A stretch of 13,642 nucleotides of DNA from JAIVJN01 sp036732565 (GTDB taxonomy: Bacteria; Acidobacteriota; Vicinamibacteria; Vicinamibacterales; UBA2999), in assembly GCA_036732565.1 (NCBI GenBank), contig DAINCF010000162.1, forward strand, positions 1 through 13,642, read 5' to 3'. The translations under genes were made by a program, and so were the position numbers. The notes under the pieces were generated by a model, which did no database searches, was not told the DNA's origin, and was given only the letters and a program-made list of their open reading frames with translations. Positions 1 through 6,220 of the stretch are shown here, in pieces. Numbering within the stretch: the first letter of the stretch is position 1; every line of letters starts with the position of its first letter.

Positions 1-102
1 GCGTTCCTGTGCCGCCGACCGCTGGCCGGCCGCACCGGCGAGCGCTGCCATGCAGAGAACGAACGATCCGAGCGTGCGGCGCGAGAGCAGCATGGTGTGC
101 AT
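1..102 (-). CDS. N-terminal fragment of an exported protein, cut by the window edge
   Basis: Read on the minus strand, an ATG at 102 opens a frame that stays open for 34 codons to the window edge. The peptide starts MHTMLLSRRTLGSF and continues through VLCMAALAGAAG to QRSAAQER. This is a classic signal peptide: two arginines, then a hydrophobic run ending in small residues, then polar sequence. A purine-rich AGAGGT (minus strand, 112-107) lies 4 nt before the ATG; a second in-frame ATG at 93 is possible. The mature protein is outside the window, so no function can be given. It is transcribed divergently from the fibronectin-like gene at 251, and the two share a gap of about 150 bp. Confidence 0.6.
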   Translation of the reverse strand, partial: MHTMLLSRRTLGSFVLCMAALAGAAGQRSAAQER

Positions 103-236
103 GGAGACCTCTGGCGCGATGGATACCACACCGCGAGGCCAGCCCGTCAATACTTTGTGATAGCGACGCCAAGGATTGCGCCCCGAACATCACAGTGCAT
201 GTCTTTTCGGCGACCGGGCTGTGGCTGATCGATTCC

Positions 237-242
237 AAGGAG
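237..242 (+). promoter_or_regulatory. Shine-Dalgarno site fixing the start at 251
   Basis: AAGGAG lies 8 nt before the ATG at 251. The same frame is open from an upstream ATG at 176, but that ATG has no such site, and only the start at 251 puts the signal peptide at the N-terminus. Confidence 0.65.
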
Positions 243-250
243 CTGGCATC

Positions 251-961
251 ATGAAGCATCCCACTATTTGGCTCGTCACTCTGACGTTACTGGCGTTCAC
301 GTTGATCAGTACCGATGCGCGCACTGCAGTTGGTCCAAGCACGCCTGGAAATTTCCGTCTCGTCGATCGAACTGGCAGCCAGCTTCGCCTGGATTGGGAT
401 TGGGTGTCTGGTGGAGTCGGCGCCATCCACTATGAGCTGTCGTACGCCGACAAGACGATCGTGCTCAACCAGTACTATCCAGGTACCAGACAAGATGTGA
501 GCGACCTGGATCTCACCCCGGACCACAGCTACACGTTCAGCCTGCGAGCGATCGATGACGCTGGCAATGCGTCGACAGCAGCGCTGTTGCTATTTGAAAC
601 CACGCCACCCGGCCCGCCCAGCGATCTTCGACAGCTCAGCACGAGACGCATTACCTACAACGATGGACACCACGAGGACTACCCCGACCTGATCTCGTTT
701 GTCCCTGCGCGTGATAATGCCGGGCAGATTCGCCACTATGAAGCCGTTTTGGATAGTCAATCGTTTGGGTCGATCAGAACTGCCATGGAACTGGGGATCG
801 ATGATCGGTTCAGCTTGTTTCGGCTCGTATCCGAAGCCTATATGAGCATTCCATGCGGGCCCACGGCTCTCCGACTGCGCGCGTATGATGCATCGTTGAA
901 TGCGGGCCCACTCAGTCCGCCGCTGACCGTCGTCTTCCCCGAAAGCGAGTTCTGCCACTGA
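251..961 (+). CDS. Secreted fibronectin type III-like protein
   Basis: The 236-residue product begins with a signal peptide (hydrophobic run about residues 6-20, then TDARTA). Residues about 29-117 look like a fibronectin type III domain: a proline-rich PSTPGNF entry, an LRLDWDW strand, a YELSYA strand, and the typical end SLRAIDDAGNAS. A second, more divergent copy follows at about 119-229. It starts PPGPPSDLR and ends LRLRAYDASLNAGPLS, with an irregular middle. C202 and C235 could form a disulfide. FN3 domains usually mediate binding in cell-surface or secreted proteins; no catalytic domain is visible. The gene stands alone, with its stop 124 bp before the next start. Its codon choice looks more AT-rich than its neighbours, which may mean recent acquisition or relaxed selection. 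The ligand is unknown. Confidence 0.75.
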   Translation: MKHPTIWLVTLTLLAFTLISTDARTAVGPSTPGNFRLVDRTGSQLRLDWDWVSGGVGAIHYELSYADKTIVLNQYYPGTRQDVSDLDLTPDHSYTFSLRAIDDAGNASTAALLLFETTPPGPPSDLRQLSTRRITYNDGHHEDYPDLISFVPARDNAGQIRHYEAVLDSQSFGSIRTAMELGIDDRFSLFRLVSEAYMSIPCGPTALRLRAYDASLNAGPLSPPLTVVFPESEFCH

Positions 962-1085
962 TGTGCAGACACCGAGGTCGCGTACGGGCAAAGACACCCC
1001 TCTTGCGCTTTATCACCGGCCAGCCCAGAATCGGCCGCACGTCGGCGTCGGAAACGATGAGCTCGACTCACGACCGTGAGGGACC

Positions 1086-2489
1086 ATGGCAAAGCGGGAC
1101 AGAAGAGGCTGGCTGGCGTCATGGCGAGCTGCGTGCTTGACCGCGACGCTCGCCGCGATCGCGAGTAGCGCGTGGCTTGCAGCCGGCCCCTTGGACGCCG
1201 GGAGCCGCTCGACTGCATCGGATCAAGGCGCTCGCGCCGACCGTTCCGAAAACCCCTCGGCGGCGGCATGGCGGCAGTGGGGCGGGCCCAATCGCAACTT
1301 CATCGTCGAGGCACAGCCGCTCGCGGATGCGTGGCCGGAAAGCGGTCCACCCGTGCGCTGGAGTCGTCCGCTGGGCCTGGGCCATTCGGCGATCGTCGCC
1401 GACGAAGGCCGCCTGTTCACCATGTATCGGCCCGGAAACGCGCGCGCCAAGCTGGGTCCGTGGGGAGGAGAAGAGGTCGTCGCGGCGCTCGACGCGAAGA
1501 CGGGCGCGACGATCTGGGAACATCGCTACCCCTCGAAGCTGCAGGACTTCAGCTTTGGTGCGGGGCCGCACTCGACGCCGCTCATCGTCGGCGATCGCCT
1601 GTTTACGATCGGCACCAATCGTGAGCTGTTCGCGTTCGACGGGCGAACGGGCAAGGTTCTGTGGTCGCACGATCTCGTGACGGCGTTCAATTCGCCGCCG
1701 TTGCTGATTCGGCCGGTCGTCAAGGCCGGCTACGGCTGCAGCCCCATCGCGTACCGGGACACCATCATCTGCAGTGTTGGCGGCCCCGGCCAGTCGGTGA
1801 TGGCGTTTCGGCAGAGCGATGGCGCGGTGGTGTGGAAGAGCGGCCATTTTCTGACATCCGAGGCTCCGCCCATCCTGATCCAGATTGGCGGACGAGAGCA
1901 GCTCGTCATCGTTGGCGGCGGCACGGTCAATGGGCTCGATCCCGTGACGGGCACCGTCCTCTGGTCGCATCCCCACGATCCTGGAAACGATCTCAACTGC
2001 AGTACGCCACTCTGGGGCGACGACAACATTCTCTTCTTCTCGTCGGCCTACAAGGCGGGAAGCCGGGCCATTCGTCTCCGTCAGGAGGGTACGGCGACCA
2101 TTCCCGAAGAGCTGTGGTTCACCAACCGCGTGCGGTTCATGTTTCTGAACGCGATCCGTGTGGGCGACTACATCTACGGCACGACGGGCGACTTCGGGCC
2201 GTCGTTCTTGACGGCGCTCGACGTGAAAACCGGCAAGACGGCCTGGCAGCACCGCGGGTTCGGACGCGCGAGCCTCGTCCATGCCGGCGGCAAGACCATC
2301 ATCCTGGACGAAGACGGCGATCTGGCGCTGACGAGGGTCACGCCCGAAGGCGCGACGGTCATCTCGCAGGCGAAGGTCTTCGACACGACCTCGTGGAGCG
2401 TGCCGACGCTCGTCGGAACGACTCTGTACGCGCGGGATCGCGAAAAGATCGTCGCGCTCGATCTTGGCGTGCAGGAAAGCGCGAGATGA
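1086..2489 (+). CDS. Secreted or membrane-anchored PQQ-like beta-propeller repeat protein
   Basis: The 467-residue product has an N-terminal export or anchor segment (basic RDRR, then a hydrophobic run at about 15-33). After a linker comes WRQWGGPNRNF (62-72), the usual opening of PQQ-like repeat proteins. Propeller blades show the repeated D-x-x-TG-x-x-x-W signature: LDAKTGATIWEH (135-146), FDGRTGKVLWSH (184-195), LDPVTGTVLWSH (284-295) and LDVKTGKTAWQH (378-389), with a partial copy at 242-252. This places it in the PQQ_2/outer-membrane-BamB-like propeller superfamily. No haem motif is visible and it is shorter than true quinoprotein dehydrogenases. It may be a non-enzymatic scaffold, so PQQ binding is not assured. 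The ATG at 1086 is preceded by GAGG at 1078-1081. Its stop overlaps the next gene's ATG, so the two are probably translationally coupled. Confidence 0.85.
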   Translation: MAKRDRRGWLASWRAACLTATLAAIASSAWLAAGPLDAGSRSTASDQGARADRSENPSAAAWRQWGGPNRNFIVEAQPLADAWPESGPPVRWSRPLGLGHSAIVADEGRLFTMYRPGNARAKLGPWGGEEVVAALDAKTGATIWEHRYPSKLQDFSFGAGPHSTPLIVGDRLFTIGTNRELFAFDGRTGKVLWSHDLVTAFNSPPLLIRPVVKAGYGCSPIAYRDTIICSVGGPGQSVMAFRQSDGAVVWKSGHFLTSEAPPILIQIGGREQLVIVGGGTVNGLDPVTGTVLWSHPHDPGNDLNCSTPLWGDDNILFFSSAYKAGSRAIRLRQEGTATIPEELWFTNRVRFMFLNAIRVGDYIYGTTGDFGPSFLTALDVKTGKTAWQHRGFGRASLVHAGGKTIILDEDGDLALTRVTPEGATVISQAKVFDTTSWSVPTLVGTTLYARDREKIVALDLGVQESAR

Positions 2490-3049
2490 GTCGCATCCCA
2501 CCGATTACCGTTCTCCTGCTGGCAGCCGCACTCGTTGCGCCGACCGGGGCTCAACCGCTTGAATTTTCCGGCACGTGGAAACTCGACGCGGGCCGAAGTC
2601 GCGCCGTCGATCGGGCCGGGCTCTCGGGCCTCATCGCGAGCGGCGCACCGGAGACGCTGCACATCACACGCGCCGCGAACGGCACGCTGGTCATCGAGAG
2701 CCAAATCAACGAGAGCCATGCCCGCATCTTCACGCCGAACGCCGAACATTCGACACCGGCCGGCCAGGGCGGTCGCATCACGACGAGGTCGAGGATTGAG
2801 GATCGCGCCCTCATCAGTGAAGGCACGCGGGAAGACGCGGCCGGCGTGGCGACCGCTGTGCGAGAAGTCCTGGCGCTCAGCACCGACGGTGCGGTGCTCA
2901 CGATCGAGGTGACCACGACCGCGGCGGACGACAAGCAGACCAGCACGCTCGTCTATACGAAGATACAGAGTGTCGGTCCGTGTGAAACGTGGCCGGCGCC
3001 GTGCAAGCCGCCGCCTTCGCCAAAGGTGGCGCCGCGGCCGGGCTCGTAA
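2486..3049 (+). CDS. Small secreted beta-rich protein of unknown function
   Basis: The product is 187 residues with a clear signal peptide (PITVLLLAAALVAPTGAQ, predicted cleavage near residue 22). The mature part starts LEFSGTWKLDAGRSR, a motif seen at the start of many uncharacterised lipocalin-like proteins of Acidobacteriota, where a short beta-barrel is expected. Alternating hydrophobic stretches such as TLVIESQI and AVLTIEVTTT support a mostly beta fold. C166 and C173 (CETWPAPC) may form a disulfide before a proline-rich, disordered tail. The start is fixed by the ATGA overlap with the propeller gene; a longer upstream frame is a shadow of that gene. Co-translation suggests the two secreted proteins act in the same place. 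It converges on the outer-membrane gene with only 21 bp between, and I see no hairpin terminator there. Confidence 0.75.
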   Translation: MSRIPPITVLLLAAALVAPTGAQPLEFSGTWKLDAGRSRAVDRAGLSGLIASGAPETLHITRAANGTLVIESQINESHARIFTPNAEHSTPAGQGGRITTRSRIEDRALISEGTREDAAGVATAVREVLALSTDGAVLTIEVTTTAADDKQTSTLVYTKIQSVGPCETWPAPCKPPPSPKVAPRPGS

Positions 3050-3070
3050 GACCCGGTGATCAGCTTCGCT

Positions 3071-4516
3071 TTACCAGAATCCCAGGTTGATCCGCCGCGA
3101 CATGCGCGCCTCGAAGGCCTGGCCGAACGAGAACGGGCCGGTGCGGTAGGTGTAGAGCAGCTGCAGACCGGTCTTCCGCCGCACGGCCAGGTCGGTCGTC
3201 ACCCGGAGCGCGCGCAGCACCTGGCCGTCGCCGCCGGCGAGCCCCAACTCCGTCTCGCCAGCGAGCGCCACGTCATCCACGAGATCGATGCGGCCGCTGA
3301 AGCGCGAGCTGAATCCGGGGTTCGCCGCCGAGGCCGGACCTGCCCCGAGCGCGGCGCGCAGGTCGACGCGGCTGCCCGCCTGACGCGACGCGAGCGCGGG
3401 GAGATCGACTTCGACCCGTGACGACTCCAGCTCGGCGCCCGGCACGGTCGGGTCGGGTTCCCGCTTCTGCAGGTAGCGGACGTTCACGCCGCTCAGACCT
3501 CCCTGCCGCCATTCGAAACGGGTGGTCTCCGACTCCCCCCACGACGCCGTCATCTGATGCTCGTGCACTGCAGCCAACTGCCCGCGCGGGAGCCCTTCAT
3601 AGGTGACGCCCAGCGAGCCTGCCGTCGAGTCTGGCGAATCCGGATCGGTCGCGGGTCGTGACCAGCTCGTGAGAGCGGACACTGTCAAACCCGGCAGCGG
3701 CTGCACGTGCGCCTTTGCGGCTTCCACGTCGCGTGAGCGGACGAGCGCCGTTTTGGTGTCGGTCTGCGTCGATGGCGCACCGCGCACCACGCTCGTTTCG
3801 ACCCCGGCATGAGACCACCGGCCGACGAGGCGAGCGGATGTCAAGGGCGCCCATCCCACGTCGCCCGTCCTGGCCGCGCCGACGTCGGTGACAAAGGCGA
3901 CACTCGGGAGAAGATCCGCGCGGATCGCCGTGCTGACGCTGCCCTGCGCCTCGGGCGAGCCGACCGGGACGATTACCTGTGGCGCGACGGATATGCGCGG
4001 ACCCGAGGCAAGAGTCATGCCCAGCGCCATCAGAGACGGAGCGCCCGGTGCGGATGCCCCCGTCGTTCGGTTGACGCCCGTTTGTCCGAACGACAGGCTC
4101 ACGGGCGACGGGCCTGCTGTCGTGAGGCTCAGCCCGCGAACCGGTGCCGCCAGCGACGAACCGGCGAACGACGAGGCACGAAACATCGCCGGCAGCGGCT
4201 GGTCGCCGAGCCGCGACTGCACCGCGTGCCCGCCGAGCGCCAGCTCCGGAAACGCGAACACCAGGTTTTGCACCCGGTCGCGGCTGCCATCGCTGGTGAG
4301 CGTCAATGAAGGCAGCATCGCCCCGCGGTTGGTGCCCGGCGCGGCCGCGTCGAGGGTGAAGAGCGGGAGCGTCGTGCCCTGGCCGGTCGACGGCACCCGA
4401 AACGACACTTTGGCCTCTTGCGACGACGCCAATGCCGGAAAGATCAGCAGAAAAACCGCGGACGCCGCAGAACCGAGGATCAGCCCCCGTATTCGTGGCA
4501 CAGCAACGCTAAGCAC
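3071..4516 (-). CDS. Predicted outer-membrane beta-barrel or surface protein
   Basis: The 481-residue product has a signal peptide (VPRIRG, then a hydrophobic run at about 11-30, ending ALASSQ). The mature chain is rich in Ser, Thr, Gly and Ala, with no cysteine or enzyme motif. The second half shows short amphipathic strands divided by polar turns (for example RFEWRQGGLSGVNVRYLQ and TGLQLLYTYRTG). The chain ends in INLGFW. A terminal aromatic residue after alternating hydrophobics is the usual BAM recognition signal of outer-membrane barrels. I infer a barrel or porin-like protein; the family is not recognised. Translation probably starts at a GTG (4516-4514) because GGAG (minus strand, 4528-4525) sits 8 nt upstream and the signal peptide follows directly. 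A 245-bp leader separates it from the upstream cluster, so it likely has its own promoter. Confidence 0.7.
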   Translation of the reverse strand: MLSVAVPRIRGLILGSAASAVFLLIFPALASSQEAKVSFRVPSTGQGTTLPLFTLDAAAPGTNRGAMLPSLTLTSDGSRDRVQNLVFAFPELALGGHAVQSRLGDQPLPAMFRASSFAGSSLAAPVRGLSLTTAGPSPVSLSFGQTGVNRTTGASAPGAPSLMALGMTLASGPRISVAPQVIVPVGSPEAQGSVSTAIRADLLPSVAFVTDVGAARTGDVGWAPLTSARLVGRWSHAGVETSVVRGAPSTQTDTKTALVRSRDVEAAKAHVQPLPGLTVSALTSWSRPATDPDSPDSTAGSLGVTYEGLPRGQLAAVHEHQMTASWGESETTRFEWRQGGLSGVNVRYLQKREPDPTVPGAELESSRVEVDLPALASRQAGSRVDLRAALGAGPASAANPGFSSRFSGRIDLVDDVALAGETELGLAGGDGQVLRALRVTTDLAVRRKTGLQLLYTYRTGPFSFGQAFEARMSRRINLGFW

Positions 4517-4566
4517 GAACTTCGCTCCGAAGGTAGAGAGGCCGGCTGCCGCACATACGCCGGCTA

Positions 4567-4582
4567 TGCCAAAGCTACGCCA
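4567..4582 (-). promoter_or_regulatory. Candidate sigma-54 promoter of the outer-membrane gene
   Basis: On the minus strand the element reads TGGCGTAGCTTTGGCA. It has the GG-N10-GC spacing and matches 8 of 12 informative positions of the -24/-12 consensus. A start about 12 nt downstream would give a 40-nt leader containing the GGAG site before the GTG at 4516. The window encodes a sigma-54 activator, but such matches arise often by chance at this GC content. Confidence 0.3.
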
Positions 4583-4761
4583 TTTGATATTACGCGCCGG
4601 GCCGTGGAAATTTCGACTCTGCGACTCGAATCCGGTTCGTCCGGCGGCCAGACCGCCCCACCCCTATCGCTGACCGATGACCACCCGTGCGCCCATCTGA
4701 ACAACCGTTAAGACGCTGCAACTGGTGCCGCCGGCCGTCTGCATCTTTGTGCGCGCGTGCG

Positions 4762-5406
4762 TCACACCTCGAAATCCCCACCACCGAAGTCTCCGCCATC
4801 GAAGTCGTCTCCTGCGTCGCCGCTCATCCCGGCATCCGCACTCGCCTCCTGACCCGTGTCATCCGTAGCAGACGCCTCCTCCGGCCTTTGACCGTTGCCG
4901 CCCTCGGCCAGAGCCTGCCGGTGGTCGTCACCGGCGAAGAACTGCTGGGCAACCATGCTGCCGACGACGGTACCGACGAGGCTGGACATGAAGCTGCCGG
5001 CGACGAGGCCCCCCAAACCTATCGGTCCCCCGCCGCCAGGACCGCCGAAGGTGCGCTCCAGCGTACCCGGCCGGCGCATCTCGGCACGCGTGGCCATTCT
5101 CGCCAAGCTGCGGGGGTCGTCGGCTTTCGACGTCGTCGCCCCTTGCTCGTATTCCGGCGCATCGGAGCCGAGTTGTTCGAGGACGCTGCGCCGTTGCTCG
5201 GGGGAAAGCTGCGCGAACGCCTCCTCATGCGCCTGCTCAATGGCTTCGGGCGGCGCAGTCTTCAACAGATATCTGTAGCGCTCGATCGCCTGCTCGTCTG
5301 TCAGCTTTCCCCCTGAGCCGTCGCGAGCAGGCTCTCGCGGCGACCCTTGTGCTGGCTGTCGCGCAGGCTCGGGATCGTTTCCGAACAGCTTATCGAAGAT
5401 GCCCAT
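4762..5406 (-). CDS. Small protein with MGIFDKLFG start and Gly/Asp-rich tail, function unknown
   Basis: The 214-residue product starts MGIFDKLFG, a short amphipathic N-terminus with no signal peptide. A conserved-looking helical block follows (about 35-82: LTDEQAIERYRYLLKTAPPE, then HEEAFAQLSPEQRRSVLEQL). Next are a Gly-rich hydrophobic stretch at about 121-158 (ending SLVGTVVGSMVAQQFF) that could enter a membrane, and an acidic tail ending DFDGGDFGGGDFEV. Similar proteins occur in several phyla and, from memory, some carry the label 'cation-transporting ATPase'. Nothing here supports that label: no P-type ATPase DKTGT or Walker motif is visible. The frame is open upstream to 5598, but that part runs inside the preceding gene. 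ATG 5406 gives the natural start, although no good Shine-Dalgarno precedes it. It is the last gene of the six-gene cluster, 31 nt behind the MBL gene. Confidence 0.75.
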   Translation of the reverse strand: MGIFDKLFGNDPEPARQPAQGSPREPARDGSGGKLTDEQAIERYRYLLKTAPPEAIEQAHEEAFAQLSPEQRRSVLEQLGSDAPEYEQGATTSKADDPRSLARMATRAEMRRPGTLERTFGGPGGGGPIGLGGLVAGSFMSSLVGTVVGSMVAQQFFAGDDHRQALAEGGNGQRPEEASATDDTGQEASADAGMSGDAGDDFDGGDFGGGDFEV

Positions 5407-5437
5407 ACTAGTGGAGCGTATCACCGGGAAGGCGAAG

Positions 5438-6205
5438 CTAGCGCGACGGGTACCACTCCGCCAGCCGGACGTCGATGCCCAGCGGCGACAGGCCGGCTCG
5501 AAGCGATTGCAGCCCTGTCGTGATCGGCGTCTGCCGCGTACCATCGCGCTCCAGGCGGCGCACCCACTCTTGATCGTAGTGGTACGGATAGACCACACGC
5601 GGCTTGATCGCCGACAGACACTCGACCGCCTTCTCGGGTGTCATGCGATCGGCCGGCACGTTCATCGCGAAGAAGGCGACGTCGATGTTCCGCAGGGCGC
5701 GCACCTCGCTCACGCATTCGGTGACGCCGGCCACATAGATGCGTTTGCCGCCAACCAGGAGGATGTAGCCGTTGGCTTCACCTTTGGGATGGAACGACTC
5801 GCCGGGCGTGACGTCATACGCGCCGACCGCCTCGATAGCCACGCCCGCGACCTCGCGATTCTGGCCGTTGGCGAGCACGATGCCGTCAGGCACGACCGCC
5901 TTCCCATTGGCGGCGATGACGACCGGCGCGCCAGGCTTCCGAACCGCCTGGATCGCCTTCGCGTCCAGGTGATGCCCCACATCGTCGGTAATGACGATTA
6001 GATCCGCGGGCTTCATCCGCGCCAGGTCGCCGCGGCTCCAGGGATCGATCTGGATGACTCGACCGCCGTGCTCGATCTGAATGCTCGAATGGATGAGCGG
6101 CGTAATCACGAGATCGCCGCCCGCGCCGGGGAAACGGTCCTGACCTGCGGCGACGAGGATGCCGGCGACGAGGGCGGCGATGAACGGCGTGAGCGTGATG
6201 GCCAT
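5438..6205 (-). CDS. Exported metallo-beta-lactamase-fold protein with degenerate metal site
   Basis: The 255-residue product has a signal peptide (hydrophobic 8-20). It then follows the UlaG-like MBL layout: the early strands LIHSSIQIEHGGRVIQIDPW (37-56), a ligand loop, FHPKGEANGYIL (138-149), VAGVTECVSEVRAL (158-171) and VYPYHY (205-210). Relatives normally carry an HxHxDH-type loop and GDTE. Here the loop reads ITDDVGHHLD (72-81), so the leading histidines are D74 and V76 and the usual Asp is H78. The bridging Asp of GDTE is V161. H139 and H209 remain. A di-zinc hydrolase site is therefore doubtful; it may be a pseudoenzyme or use another metal arrangement. The fold is well supported; an enzymatic role is not. 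It starts 15 nt after the quinoprotein dehydrogenase, so co-transcription is likely. Confidence 0.85.
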   Translation of the reverse strand: MAITLTPFIAALVAGILVAAGQDRFPGAGGDLVITPLIHSSIQIEHGGRVIQIDPWSRGDLARMKPADLIVITDDVGHHLDAKAIQAVRKPGAPVVIAANGKAVVPDGIVLANGQNREVAGVAIEAVGAYDVTPGESFHPKGEANGYILLVGGKRIYVAGVTECVSEVRALRNIDVAFFAMNVPADRMTPEKAVECLSAIKPRVVYPYHYDQEWVRRLERDGTRQTPITTGLQSLRAGLSPLGIDVRLAEWYPSR

Positions 6206-6220
6206 GATGACGTGCTGTGG

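Noticed and set aside
120..150. TTGACG with TATCCA as a promoter for the truncated left-edge gene
   Set aside because: The spacing is 19 nt, the -10 matches only 3 of 6, and the predicted start would abut the ribosome site.
1119..2501. A 460-codon open frame antisense to the propeller gene
   Set aside because: Its translation is Arg-rich and motif-free, while the plus strand gives a clean propeller. Long antisense frames are expected in such GC-rich coding DNA.
4545..4625. Possible c-di-GMP-type riboswitch: GCACATACG and CAAAGCTACG on the plus strand
   Set aside because: The closing P1/P3 sequences are missing, and no plus-strand gene lies downstream, only the 3' end of a minus-strand gene.
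4600..4650. T-arm-like GACTCGAATCC suggesting a tRNA end
   Set aside because: The stem does not pair, and no acceptor, D-arm or anticodon arm can be drawn around it.
5407..5598. N-terminal extension of the MGIFDKLFG protein to 5598
   Set aside because: The extra 64 residues are Arg/Trp-rich and lie entirely inside the MBL gene; MGIFDKLFG is a natural start.
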